Origin: Oidiodendron maius Zn | Taxonomy: Eukaryota > Ascomycota > Leotiomycetes > Myxotrichaceae | Reading direction: 5' to 3' | Length of the DNA stretch: 64,000 bases | NCBI GenBank assembly: GCA_000827325.1 | Contig: KN832870.1 | Coordinates: forward strand, 2,976,001 to 3,040,000 | Shown: positions 1 through 12,088 of the stretch, in pieces | Layout: each line of letters begins with the position of its first letter | Position numbering within the stretch: position 1 is the first letter of the stretch | Program-made: the position numbers and the translations under genes | Notes under the pieces: model-generated | Databases searched by the model: none | Told to the model about the DNA's origin: nothing | The model's input: only the letters and a program-made list of their open reading frames with translations

Positions 1-1234
1 GGAAGTTCTTGACGAACACCCTGTCTTTGCTGGTGCAAGAGGAGTTGCTATTTTTGTAATGCGAGCGATATGGAGGCAAAACCACGGGGATGGCAGTACA
101 AATATAGTACAAGAACTCTAAATGTTATTTTTACTACAGTCTGCTTCGATAATCCTCATATACTTGAGATTTGTACTTTATATATTTGAGAGTATTAAGG
201 GTGATTGAGTGACAGATATTATTCTAACGAAAAAAGCAGGATAGTTTATCCTAATAGATAGCACTATATATTCAATGTGACGACCTCCCGACCTCCCGAG
301 GTTGTCACCTATATATCGTAGAATAGCGGATAAGGCCAGCTTGGCACTGTGCAAAATACTATTCATACTCCAGCTTTGCTCGCGTGGTTAGTGAGTCGTT
401 ATACTAGATATATTTAATCAATTAGTGTATATTAGGACTCGAAGAGTGAGTTTAGAAGAAACAACCTTTTTGAACACAACGCATTTGACCATATACCGCT
501 GTCAGTCATGCTGTGTATCTGGAAGTTTAGGTGTAGTTTGTGGGCGCTGGTTTGGGGAAGCTGGATAGACTCTATATCACGATTGATGGTTTAGAACTTA
601 GAATTAATGGTGCAGAGTGGACTATATAACATCACGTTAGCCGCATCCATATGCAAATGCATCTACATTAAGCTTCATTACGAATGCGGCCGTGAAGTTG
701 TCCGTAATGCCAAAACGCTTCCTGCAAGTCGGCTAAGTCCACAGCTCCAAGGTGGGAGACGCATCAACGTCGTGTAGCCCGAGAATTTGACTCACACCCA
801 TGGCCACCACGCGTCGATTGCACAGTTTCACGTGATACCGAGTGGGTGTCGTAACAATGCCCCGTTTCCTTCCACATGCCACCATCGCCCACGACCAAAA
901 CTGGTAGTAGACGCTCCTATAATTATGGATGTGCAGAGGAAATAACTCCTTCCCAGTATCACTGTGGACGAAACGTCCTGCAACTGGCAACCTGGAATGG
1001 GGCTGAAATGTAGCCACACAGGCGGACCACCATGCCTCTACTTTCTGTCGCCCAGTACGTCTTTCTTAAAAATCAAGCCGCACAGAAAGTTGGAAGCGCA
1101 ATAATAGAGCGGGGTATTGAGGGTTTCTGACTCACCCGCAGCACATCGGGTCGGCCCTTTCTAAGCTCTCAACTGCAGGTCGATCATGGATGCCTAGAAC
1201 CTTTAACTATGGTGCTGATCAGTATTGATATATA

Positions 1235-1319
1235 AGCCTTTGCGTTGTCTGCTGTACCAGTTATCATTTACTATAGCCTTTGCGTTGTCTACTGTACAGT
1301 ATCAGTTATCATTTACTAT
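1235..1319. repeat. two-copy imperfect tandem repeat (40 and 45 bp)
   Basis: The unit begins AGCCTTTGCGTTGTCT and ends TTATCATTTACTAT. Copy 1 covers about 1235-1274 and copy 2 about 1275-1319. They differ by one substitution in the middle and a 5-bp AGTAT-type insertion in copy 2. Nothing shows a function. Confidence 0.85.
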
Positions 1320-1540
1320 TGATAGTCCTAGCACTTATGCAATTGGAACATGACTCACGCATGGAGCCATACACTTCGCTGCAACGGATATGTTTGCCTC
1401 TTCTGTGGCGAGTACATAGGGTTTTTCATATACTTCTAGGTTGGGCTTCAATCCACTAATTTGATTTGATTTGATTAATTCTGAACGGGTGAAACCTGGT
1501 TGACGGCTCACTTGCATACATGTATGCCAAGCCCCTAAAT

Positions 1541-1667
1541 CGTACTCTCCTCCCCTCGAAATAAATGTAACAGTGGGTCTACAGAGCACAGACATTCTAC
1601 CATACAAAACCCCCCGGCCAAAAGGGTCCACTATTACATTTACTTGGTATTTAGGGGGGAGAGTACG
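1541..1667. repeat. foldback (long imperfect inverted repeat), MITE-like
   Basis: The left arm (about 1541-1579, starting CGTACTCTCC and holding AAATGTAACAGTGGGTC) is the imperfect reverse complement of the right arm (about 1625-1667, ending GGGGGAGAGTACG). The arms are about 40 nt and the loop about 45 nt, so the strand could fold into a long hairpin. No coding frame explains it. A relic of a small foldback/MITE element is the simplest reading. A transcribed hairpin is an alternative I cannot test. Confidence 0.7.
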
Positions 1668-2226
1668 AAGCAAGGTGTTACGTCGAGTGGGGCCAATGAA
1701 GTATCATGTGAGGGGCTAATATTTTCAGGTAAAATTGCTCGATTCTTCTAAAGGTAATTAATAAGTTTAACCAATACCTTTATACTTTGTAACTAGGCAA
1801 TTCTAAATATAGTCTTAGATACCTCAAATCAAATGGTTTAAGCATACATAACATGTCCTCCTTCACACCGTCTATTAGATTAGTATTCAGGGCTTCAGTA
1901 TCAGTATTTGAGTTCGTTACTCAGCACCGACAATTCTTTGGACAACGGCCTACAAGTGAGAAGCTGGCGCCCCCTCTTCTAAGCGGCAAATGTCCTACTA
2001 AAGAACACCATCAGATGAGAAGCTCATGGGACAACAATATAAGGAGCGGAAGAGTATGCTTTAGTATCAAGTAGCAGGCAAGCTTATAACTTCAGCTCAC
2101 GAGGCTATATCTCCACTGCTCCAGGATATTTCAATACGACACTCTTTGTAGTCCTTAGAGCGCCATTGTTGTACAAGTATTAGTTTTAGACAGCAAAGAC
2201 GGCTTGCATTCCACCTATATTCTCAT

Positions 2227-3825
2227 CTAGGTGCCGAGTCTAGTCCACTTACGCCAAGCAAAGGCCTCGATAACGCCGCTTAGTACTGCAATAGCTGCAA
2301 AGGATATGCACATTCCCAGCCACCCCCATTTCTCGGCTACCAAGTCCGCCCAGATGGGCCCTAATAACAATCCAGCAGCTGTAGCGATGTTCATGAGCGC
2401 ATATATCTTTCCAGCCCCGTCAGTTGGCACTCTCTTCCTATCCTGTTGGTTCGCTTTCGCAGAATTGTCCGCCAGCATCGAAATGGCACACCAGTGGGAT
2501 ATCAAGGCTATAAAGCTGGCTGTTCCGATTCCAAGGACACATAAGCAAAAGACAGCCTTCGAGAAAAGGGTATTTTCTGTAGCAAAACCGAAGACGACAA
2601 AGATAGGTCCTAAGACGAGGAAGCTGAAGGCAGAAGGATAGCGTGGTCCGATGGCACTGGTGAGGTTCCCTATCACGGGTCCTAAAAGACTCGGGCCTAT
2701 CAAGCATAGAAGGACAAAGCCACCATAACTCTCTGACCAGTTAAATATTAAAGGCAGCGAAATGGGGATCATCTGAGAGGAAGGTATTAATAATTTTGTC
2801 GTTTAGTCATTTGGAGGACGCGTACCATTTCTAGCGCTGTTCGTATCACTGCTGTCATAAAACCGACCCATAGGCTGGCAATAAAGTCGCCATTGCTTAA
2901 CAGTATGATGATGAGACGGCTCCGAGAAGCTTCTGGCTGGTATAAAGTTGGTTGAGGTAGCATGGGAGTTCTCTCGTCAGAAATATCCTTAGGGAGACTT
3001 TGTACCGCGCTGTCATCTTCCTCCATGATAAATCGAAGGACGATATCAACCATAATAATACCAACCGCAACGGTTAGAAGTGCAAAATGGCCATACTTCT
3101 CATACAGCAGGCCGCCGGTGACTGGACCTGTGACTTCTCCGACAGAGGAACCCATTGTAATCCAGGCCATGGCTGTTCCCATTTGATCAGTGCCGACTCG
3201 ACCATTGATATACGTCGGTCCGGCTGTCCAGATGAATGCTGCTGCAGATCCTTGCAGTAAACGGGCAACAACAAGTACGTTGAAAGATGTACCAAAGAAA
3301 AACATCAGTGTGGATGCAGCCATGATCAATAGTCCTGCAAGGAAAGGAACTTTCTTTGCCCTGCACTTGTCTGCCAAGACTCCAACTAATACTGAGAAGA
3401 CGGTTAGGAAGTACTCCCAGCTGGGAATCTAGAGTAGCTACAGGGAACAACCAACAAGGCTCCCCCATATACTGCGAGGAGAATAGAAGAATATGCTTGT
3501 ACTGATTGATAGGAGTTAGTGATATTCGACGTTCGCATAATACCCACTCACCTTTATCAGGGGCGACTCCAGCGCGCCTCTTCAAGATAGAAGGCAAGCC
3601 GGGCACAATCTTGACCGTCGTTGTTAGTAGCATATTCTCAAACCCCATGCTTGTAGAAGCACGCGTACTAGATCATACAAAAAGGTATCCTGGTATATTT
3701 GACGTTAACTAGAGGTTTCGCCAAATAGTGTTTTGAAGAGCACATGCCGTAAAAAAAGCGAAGGAAACGACGAAAATAGCGAAGATATTCGATGAGAGCA
3801 ATCTGGTCGACCTAGTGGCGGCCAT
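2227..3825 (-). CDS. MFS transporter, DHA1 drug:H+ antiporter type (6 exons)
   Basis: Predicted plasma- or vacuolar-membrane secondary transporter of 442 residues. Exons (minus): 3825-3748, 3689-3669, 3609-3552, 3501-3442, 3391-2826, 2772-2227. The joined N-terminus reads FFT-DTFLYDLIVPGLP, the usual TM1 signature of this family. It is followed by GVLADKCRAKK (loop 2-3 motif, residues about 76-86) and GEVTGPVTGG (antiporter motif C of TM5, residues about 157-166). A variable acidic loop (EEDDSAVQ...) separates the two six-helix halves. Two features are odd. Exon 2 is only 21 nt, and intron 1 begins GCATGT rather than GT, because no GT in the right phase restores the conserved TM1. Intron 2 has a strong branch site (CTACTAAC at its 3' end). 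The vesicular-amine/multidrug-like subfamily is likely, but the substrate is unknown. If the GC-AG intron is wrong, the gene would be a pseudogene. Confidence 0.85.
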
Positions 3826-5072
3826 GGCTACTGCTAAAGCATGGATCAGGACTGGGATAAAGCCACAAGAGGGCGAAAGAAGAGGAAAATTGTAGGTGTC
3901 GACAGTTTGAACGCCAGCGGCAATAACATTATAATATGTGATTAATGTTAGCGTATTTCCGTACAGCTAAGGATGTGCAGCATGATCTTTTGGCCCCACA
4001 ACGGCTGCATCACGGCTTGCCATAGATGCACGGTTCGGCCAGTCAGCGGTGAATAAGGTGTGATCATAGATCGAGTATGCTTCACATTGCAACTGTCTTA
4101 CGCAATTCAGGAGTTACGAAGATAAGACATGCAATTCGAATGTAACAAACCTCCAGTTCCACCGACAAAACAGGAAAATGGGGGTCGCATCGCACCGTAT
4201 TCTCACGATCTTTATGGTGGCCTTCAGCTTGCAAGTTGCAATGGCGCAACGCAACCCCGGTGGGAAATAAGATGTGCGTGAATGCACAACGCACACGGCA
4301 CTCCGCAATGTGTCTCCTGAAAAGGAATGGGTTGAGTGGGGTGGACGGGATAGCGCTGGGCCCCGAACATCCTCATGGAGGAGCTCGAAGCTCTTTCAGA
4401 GACGAATGGGCCGGGCCAATTGTGGGGGCACGTTTTAGGCTCAGCGATTCCCAATTCTCTCGGACCAGATACTCCTCGCCCGTGGTATTCATGCATGTTG
4501 AGATCTCCCGTTTTCGGCAGTCGCGGGGTTCGTGCAGAATCGATCACCAGGAGGTGCATATTCGCTCAGAAAGAGACGGCGGTGAAGACTTGATGTGAGG
4601 GGCCTCCACAGCATGCATGTCTTATGTCTGACCTTCACAACCATTCGCGAGATAATAGGTTTTAACGTCTTACAAAAAACATCAGAGAGCCGATATTGTG
4701 TTTTGTGCTCAGAAATGTGCCGGAACTTGGATTCTCGGCCGCATCTCTGTGATGTTAGAGCACAAAGTTTAAGCGAATAACTACAGCGTTCAGGAGCTTC
4801 CGGTCCCGCCATAGCAAGACTTCAGTCCTTATATCATATCAAGCAATAACACAATGGCCATTAGAAAATACATATCGAGTAATCTCATTTTTTCCATGAT
4901 GGATATCATGGATTATGTAATATTGCAGTGTGAACTTTGCAACTCCCAGGCCATCTAATCTCAATTCAATGACTCACATTTTCCACGGCTTAGTCTACTG
5001 TTGTACTTTGGATTAGCTGCCTCGCTCTCGTTGTCTTTCCAATCTTTCCTTGACCGCGTCCGCCCTCCCACG
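3826..5072. other. intergenic, between divergent MFS and Rid genes
   Basis: About 1.25 kb. It has several overlapping open frames around 4224-4812 on both strands with no recognisable protein signature, and I treat them as chance. It presumably holds the divergent promoters of the MFS gene (minus) and the Rid-family gene (plus). Confidence 0.5.
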
Positions 5073-5546
5073 ATGTTTCCTAGTGCGATGGCTCTACCAC
5101 AGCAAGGCACATCTCAAGCCAAGGAATTCTATGCCACCTCGTCTCCGTTCGAGGAAATCATTGGATACTACCGAGCTGTCCGGCATGGCAACCACATCTT
5201 TGTCTCTGGTACAACAGCCGTTGACCCTCACTCGCCAGCGAGCGCACCACAAATACTGTATCCGGGAGATGCAAAACAACAGACCAGAGTCGCTCTTGAA
5301 GAGTGCATCAAGGCCATCCAGGCACTGGGGGGCAAGGGTGCCCAGAGTGTTGTGCGAGTCAAGATGTTCGTAAGCCGCCATGAAGACTGCCTTGCAGTGG
5401 GAGAAGGATTCCGCGAGGTGTTGGGCAAACATCTCCATTGCGAGGGTGGCGGTCAGATAGGAGCAGCAGCAACGATGATCGTAGTCCAGAATGGTTTCAT
5501 CAATAAGGATATGCTTGTAGAGATTGAGGTCGACGGCATGGCATAA
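5073..5546 (+). CDS. Rid/YjgF/UK114 family protein
   Basis: Single-exon protein of 157 residues starting at MFPSAMALPQQ; an alternative in-frame ATG lies five codons later. The body shows the family pattern: YYRAVRHGNHIFVSGTTAV near the start, TRVALEECIKAIQALGG, VVRVKMFVS, and the C-terminal AAATMIVV...MLVEIEVDGMA. Rid proteins are small trimeric chorismate-mutase-fold proteins, and the RidA branch hydrolyses reactive enamine/imine intermediates from PLP enzymes. In RidA a catalytic Arg lies just before the ATMV-type strand. Here that stretch reads GGQIGAAATMIV, with no Arg visible, so this may belong to a Rid subgroup without classic deaminase activity. Family assignment is firm and activity is not. 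Confidence 0.88.
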   Translation: MFPSAMALPQQGTSQAKEFYATSSPFEEIIGYYRAVRHGNHIFVSGTTAVDPHSPASAPQILYPGDAKQQTRVALEECIKAIQALGGKGAQSVVRVKMFVSRHEDCLAVGEGFREVLGKHLHCEGGGQIGAAATMIVVQNGFINKDMLVEIEVDGMA

Positions 5547-7216
5547 GATCATAACCAGGCGTTTATAAACTCGGTGGGCGAGAATGCACGGAAGATAGTT
5601 GCGGGGATAATGCAGAGAATCTAATCATGACGAAGGAGTGCCTTTTCGACGTGCCAAAACACTTTATATCTTCGATCTTGTACTTCCGCGGTAGATGTCC
5701 GTGACAGGATCATGATATCGTTTTAAGGTATCGATTGTTCCCCATCAAACGTCACATCCATAGATAACACTATTATCTCGTGTAGCGCCGCTCGTACAGC
5801 ATCCACACAAGCACTGACTCGGTGGTTATTTCTAGTAGCAAGTTACTTTGCTGATGTAAAATGTGCGCCTAACTGATAGCGACGCCGTGCTAGCAACTAC
5901 TCGAATATCGAGTCCTAGGACATTGTTGTGCCATCTTCTGCACGGTTCTTGGTCGGCGACCTTGATTTGCCCTGTTTTGCTGTCACAAAAAGGCGTTAAA
6001 TCCATATTTTAGGCACTCATAAATAGGTACCATACCTTACCCATTTATAGTGCTTATAGTAATAGTGTTACTGCGAGGAGACATCACCTACTGCGAGAAA
6101 GAATGAGGACGCGCAGAGGAAGAAGAGTGACCAGAAACAAAACTGATGGCCAGGCTCGTAGCCTCGGTCACGGGAAGCTGAAACATCTGGCATCCATCAC
6201 ATTTACCTCTATCCCCACCTTTTCCGAAGAAACTCTGGACTTCCCTGGATATGGTGCCAAGGATGCGCTTCAGCAATCCACTCCCTGAAAGACCAAGGAT
6301 TTGCATTTGCTCTGTACGTTAATGATGATATGGAGGCATGATGTGTCCTTGTTTATGCGCATCTTGTCCGTGGAGCTGGCGAGACCAACATTCTCTTCGC
6401 TACTCCTTAGGCACTCTTGGAACGCTCTGATGCTGCAAGTTGCGTGCGGCCGGTGGTTGTCAGCGGTATACAGCGCTGTTACTATTGTTATTGATCCAGT
6501 TGAACCTCAAAATACCACACTGGCGCTTCCGCCGGTCCATCGGGTATAGCGTATTGATATAGCGACATCGTGGGGATGATATTTATAAGCATAAGTATTT
6601 CAGGACGAAATCATGTTACTGTGGTCGCCTGAGTGGGCGACTCCCTTTTGTCCAGTTTCCGATGTAACTTAAAACTTGTACGGTGTACGTCAGGACTCAT
6701 CAGATTTGAAACAGAGCAAGCTGAAGTCAGGCGTCTCGTCACGTCTTCATACGCATTTTGTAACTCCTGCTTAGAATCCCAAGATCCAAGGCGTGTTTAT
6801 CATTTTTCGAGTCGCAGTACTTCCAGATTTAGATCCGATGAACCAATTTGCTCGTCTGAAAGGCCCACGTTCAAACACATTACCCTGATAAGGGTGTCGT
6901 AGCAAGTCCTTACAAGGCGTTTGACTTGCAGGTCTCTTCCATAGGAATCTGATTTCTTCACCAAGGCGTTTTTGCCCCATATCCAAAAATTATCCATATT
7001 ACCACTTCGAATACAGTCCGGCATATGGTGGCAAAGACCCCATGTACTCCAGAATACCAAGAAAATGGTAAGATACGAAGTGGAAGTCGAGATTTGTCTA
7101 GGGGCAAGATTTTATGGAGTGCATATCTCCACTTCGATTTTCTCACATGTTCCACAGACGGAAAGCATCCACACTACTAAGAATACGTCTAAGTGTTCTA
7201 CATAGTTTTTGCTCTA
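5547..7216. other. intergenic region with no confident gene
   Basis: About 1.7 kb. A 72-codon frame on the minus strand (6088-6306) has no initiator context or family signature I recognise. The rest is AT-rich and broken by stops. The last few hundred bases should contain the ferric reductase promoter. One GATA core inside a small palindrome (CCCTGATAAGGG, near 6890) is a weak candidate for a GATA-type iron regulator. Confidence 0.4.
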
Positions 7217-9169
7217 ATGGCTCCTCTTAGTGAGGAAGAGAGGAGCAGCCTCGCTGGACCTCGAGCCTTAACTTTGGCGATTTCTCAATCCCAAGCACAA
7301 GAGATATCCCCGACAATTGCACAAGCAAATAACCAAAAAGCCGCACAATATTTCGCTATTGCAATGTCTGGCTTTATTATACTGTTTTCGGCTCTCCACT
7401 GGAGTAGAAAAATGTATAACCGACACAGAGGACTGGGAAATGCTAATATTGTCAAAGTTTCAACGACATTACTCAGGTAAATGATAGCAATCCCCTCCTC
7501 AGGCTGCCAGTTCTAATCCGAGCAAAGACGAATACGACGCGCTCTCAGCAAAGGATTACCTGGATTCATATCTTATGGCCACCTTATTGTTGTGTTAACC
7601 TATCTCGGCATCAACATCGCCTTGACTATTACTAATGTCGATAGGTCTGGGCTTTTCGACATTGCGAGACGGTGTGGATGGTGAGTATTCGAACCTTAAG
7701 TATCCAATACCTTCCATCTCATGTATGATACAGGATGGCTATCTGCAACGTGGCATTCATTACTCTTCTGGCATTGAAGAACACTCCTTTAGCGATGCTA
7801 ACTTCGTACTCCTATGAACGTCTAAATTCATTGCATCGGGTCGGAGGATATACGACCATAACGTACGCTTTTCTCCATGCAGCATTGATGTGTACAGGAT
7901 TCTATCAGAAACAAGAAATTCAAATCATTCTTGAGCATAATCAGATCAATGGAATGATCGCTGTCAGTTCGTTACTTGTTATGCTTATCACGGCAACGTT
8001 CATCCGGAAAATTCAGTATGAAGTATTTTACCTCACTCATATCATTATGTACATGCTGCTAGTTATCAACATCGGAATGCATCGCCCTAATTATGCATTG
8101 AAAGTTGTCATAATTACCACCTTTGCAGGTTGTATCTGGACATTGGACAGAATTCTACGGGCATGTCGAATACTTCTCAATCTTCACAACAATTGGGCAA
8201 CAGTTACAGCATTACCATATGGTGGGACCCGAGTAGTTCTGTGTCGTCCTCCGCCCGGAGCAGTTCCAGGAGCTCACTGCTTTCTGTGGATTCCGCAAAT
8301 TCGATGGATTGAAACTCATCCATTTACAATTGTATCCGTCTCACCACAATCCTTGGAATTTGTCGTTGCAGCGCATGACGGCTTCACGAAAGACCTTCAT
8401 CTCCACGCGCAGCTACGTCCGGGCGCCAGAATAAGAGCATCTATCGACGGCCCCTATGGCACACTTCCGGTATTTGCGCAGCATGCAGATAAGGTCGTGC
8501 TGGTTGCCGGAGGAAGTGGAGCATCATTTACTTTTGGCGTGGCACTGGATATGACTCGAAAGCTACGAGGGTCCAATAAAACAGTCATAGATTTTGTTTG
8601 GACTGTTAAGGAGTACGGTACGACTCTCTACGAAAATCTTATATCGTTTTGCTGATAGTTACATAGAATCCCTCTCTTGGTTCTCCAAAGAACTTGCCAT
8701 GCTGCAGACCTCGCCGCTTGTAAACTTACATCTCTATACTACAAACATGAGACTTATCACGTCAGGCGTCAACATTTCCGGACCCGTCCCAACTCTTAAA
8801 CACTTGATATCATCTGACGACCAAAAACCTTGTCGCCCCAAACGACTTTCGCCAACTTCTACAGAGAAATCAGGCTTCTCTATCGACATTACAAAAGCCC
8901 GAACTCCAGTAAACTCTCCAACGTCTACAGAAAGTGTAGAAGAACGGAGCTCTTGGGACCCGACTACAATACCGACTACAACATATGGTAAACCAGATGT
9001 TGCTAGTTTGATAAAACATGTCGTAACCAAGGCTGACGATAGTGAACGCATAGTCATAGCAACATGTGGGCCACCAGGATTGATGAAAGCCGTGAGATCT
9101 GCAACAGCAGATGCCATTCAAGCAAAGGGGCCAAGAGTTGAACTGCACTGTGAGGCATTCGGTTGGTGA
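7217..9169 (+). CDS. ferric reductase transmembrane protein, FRE/NOX family (4 exons)
   Basis: Plasma-membrane metalloreductase (593 residues) that would pass electrons from NADPH through FAD and two hemes to extracellular Fe(III) or Cu(II). Exons: 7217-7476, 7549-7680, 7734-8612, 8659-9169. The joins restore SKGLPGFISYGH and DIARRCGWMAICN. The ferric-reductase-like domain has heme-ligand His pairs at about H165/H179 and H233/H247, both 14 apart as expected for bis-heme. HPFTIVS (about 326-332) binds FAD, VAGGSGASFTFG (from about 388) binds the NADPH pyrophosphate, and the C-terminus has CGPPG then the family ending HCEAFGW. The NADPH domain has a Ser/Thr-rich insertion around 8860-8990. The last intron is 46 nt. 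It is not next to a siderophore or multicopper-oxidase gene. Confidence 0.93.
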
Positions 9170-9740
9170 GGACATGACAGTATGTAAAATCTTACGTTTA
9201 GGTCAGATTTGGAGTACCGATTGAGTATATTCTGCATATTTTATATGTTATACGCAACAACACATCTTAAATGTAGGTGCTTTATTTATACTAAAATATA
9301 TCCCGTGAAATTCGAGCTACCACACCCCTTCTCTGAAAATGAGGTCAACTTGGTCCTCTACCCACTTTATATTCTCTCTGAGAATATTTCATACGGTGTA
9401 GGGAGAACTCAATACAGGGATATTAACACTATTTGAAGCGTATTAGGTAGTGAGTTATGTCTTGATACGAGGACAGTAAGTGTGGTATTGAAATCCCGCT
9501 ATTAGGCAAGAAGTGCAGCCAAAATTCCAAAATACACGGCATGGTAAGTTGTTTTCCTCTCCCCTTGACACGAAGCGCGTATCTGTTACTAATATTCACT
9601 TCGAGATGAGGCAGGGGTAGTTAACTCGCGACTGCCTTTGGACGAAATCTATCCTCCACGCGCTCTTCCTTCAAAGAGAGAACCCACAACCCTTACAGAA
9701 GTACTGACAAGAGAGGACACCGCCATCATGCCTAGCCCAG
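9170..9740. other. intergenic, nothing recognised
   Basis: About 570 bp of AT-rich DNA between the ferric reductase stop and the next gene. A short frame at 9209-9436 has no family signature. Confidence 0.5.
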
Positions 9741-12088
9741 ATGGACAACATAAGAGCGAATCGCTTTACATTTAATAACGACTATATTTCCCTCTTGACA
9801 CCGGAGCTGGGGCTGGCGCACAGTCCTGGCATACGTGCGACGATGCAGTCTTGGATATTACCACCACGACTTGAGTACCTACTCTCCGGCTCTGCGGGAC
9901 ATCAATCGAGTACTGGGAAAGAAGAAATATTCCCTTCGGTGGCCATCGCTAACATGACGTCTGAGACTCATGTCCACATGAACAATCACTTAAGCGGAGG
10001 CCAGCACGAGCAAGGTACGAATCATGTAGCCCAGAAAGGCATATATTGCCCCGGTCCTATCGATCTCTCTCTCCCAAAGCCCCTGCAACTATCGATGTCG
10101 TCTGCGCAAGTTGATGAAGGCGGAGAATATTTTCCGAACACTTCCTCCCCGTTATTGCCCAGTTTGTCCGCTCAGATCGATGCCGTGTCTTGTCAAGTTA
10201 GCTCTTCAAGTAGCAAAGCCGTCTGCTCCCTTCCAATGCACGTTTCCAGTATCACTACTACGAGAAATAGTCTTGGCTTTGTTGGGGCTTCGGAGCTTGC
10301 ACAGCACACCAATGCCTTTGGGGGTCAGGACGTTAGGAGCATACAAGCCGCTGACAGCAAGGGCCTGAAGGAGAAAACAGCCAATTCACACGATGATCGA
10401 GCCGAGATCGCGCAGATCGACAACGAACTTGGAGGCATTGATCGTGCACCAATATCTAAAGTTAAAACCTCGCTAACTTTTATGACAGGAAGTATTAGTA
10501 GAAGTTCAACTCATAGCCAAGCCTGTAGCCAAATGGCTATAAGAGGAGTTGGCAATGTGTATCAGCCTGAATCATGGACAACAGTCGATCCACTGACGTT
10601 GAATAAGAACAGTAATGACGTTCATAGGTCCGACGACAAGAGAATTGCTTTTCGAAGCGCCCAAAGCAAAGATACTTATCTACCTCACGATGACCATCCT
10701 GGCGATCTTCAATGGAGTGGCGATCGTTCCTTATCACACCCATCACCAGCATCCTATACAAGATATCCACACGACGACAAATACCCCGCTTTCGGACCGT
10801 CCGTAATGAGTTCTGTCTCTAAGAAGGAGCTCGCGTGTCTATCCGATAATATATGGTGGAACACCGTTGCACAGCGAAAGTCGAAAGAAGGAATAATACG
10901 CACCTATTTACCGTTCAAGATACAGCATGAGCTCTTGGGTAACATTCAGACTCTCATTGAAGAAACCTGCTTTTATTTCGCGCAAAAATGGCTTCCTGAG
11001 TTATTGAAGCGACAGGGTTGGAGTACACCTGAGCAGGGAGAGCTTACTTCATGGTGGGCATTGCTTCAGGATTGCCACGTTCCACCCAAAGCAATTGCCT
11101 TCAGTGATATTAAAGCATCAGTAGTTTTCAAAAATTGTCGGCAAATTCGAAACTGCGCAGTCCATCGAGAGCCTGTGTCGGTTCCAGGCATTAAATCAAT
11201 GATTCAGGATGCCATAAACTTGACAGGCGGGTTCAAGGATGTGATTCGAGGAGAAAAGCTTCGAAAGATCCAGGACTGCTTGGATCGTCAAGACCTGGAT
11301 GCACTACAGAGAATTATTGACGAGCCCTTGGCAAATTTCAAAACATTTCAAGATGCCCAGGTGCCTAGTAGCCAGGGTTGGCAAGACAGAGAGAGAACTA
11401 AAGTAAGTTAGCCACAACCAAGAACATAGACAAGAAACCAAAGTGATGCCGAGTGTGGCTCCACCAACTCTGATACATATGCAACCAGTTGGGACGTTGG
11501 GATTAGACAGTAGTACTTTCAAGTTGACTGCTACGCTTCATTCCCGGGAGTCGCCACATGGCTGATCCTTATGCGAAGCATGCTAAAATTACTGAATAGC
11601 AAACTCAAACCGCTCCTTACATGGGAGGCACAGTCAGCCAAAATCCGCAATCTGTTATGAATTCCAAGCTGCTTTCACCAATTACAAGCTTGAAGGACAA
11701 TGGAGCTGCAGCTAGAACGGCTCCGCATGCCGTGGAGAATGGCCTATCTGCGTTACGGCTTGACGCACCCCCTAATACTCCTCCTATTGAGTCGGATGGC
11801 CCAGAAATGCGGGATTATGTGGCATTAAATCAAATCGTGCTAGAAAAGGAGCAGTCAGTTGCCGACATTGTGAATGGTAATGTCATAGACCTCACTCAGG
11901 AGTCAGATGACGAAATCGTCATTGATATAGAGCCAGACTTTTTATTTTCTGGGCTTGAACAAGCTTCCCTAACATCGGCGGCTTTTAATGGGGCGATGGA
12001 GCCTAAACGACGCAGAGAACGAAAGAAGAGACTTCGAAGGAGACGAAGGAAAGATACTTCCCAGAAGAAGATTGAAAAGAGGTCGTGA
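9741..12088 (+). CDS. uncharacterised protein with HEPN-like RNxxxH motif, SUMO-interaction motif and basic tail
   Basis: A 716-residue protein from two exons (9741-11402 and 11600-12088, donor GTAAGT). The join is phase 0 and keeps the frame upstream of a second apparent start at 11621. The first 350 residues are Ser-rich and probably disordered. Residues about 355-540 look folded and helical and carry RQIRNCAVHRE. Within it RNCAVH (470-475) fits the R-[N/D/H]-x3-H signature of HEPN ribonuclease-type domains, followed by a helix (IKSMIQDAINL) and a second amphipathic helix. Exon 2 contains VIDLTQESDDE (from 649) and IVIDIEPD, which match SUMO-interaction motifs, then an Arg/Lys-rich tail (KRRRERKKRLRRRRRK) that could be a nuclear signal. 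I cannot name an orthologue. A nuclear, SUMO-linked role is inference from motifs only. Confidence 0.7.

Larger units (their letters stand above)
1..2226. other. gene-poor, AT-rich left flank
   Basis: No open frame here shows a recognisable protein, and the longest frames (about 733-1017 and 1335-1673, minus) look like chance. The stretch holds a two-copy tandem repeat near 1235 and a foldback near 1541, listed separately, so it reads as repeat-derived or decayed intergenic DNA. The short direct repeat CGACCTCC sits near 280. Confidence 0.5.

Noticed and set aside
4224-4812. Overlapping open frames of 70-120 codons on both strands
   Set aside because: They overlap mutually, share no family signature, and lie in an intergenic stretch between divergent genes.
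6088-6306. 72-codon minus-strand frame
   Set aside because: No homology clue, splice context or conserved composition.
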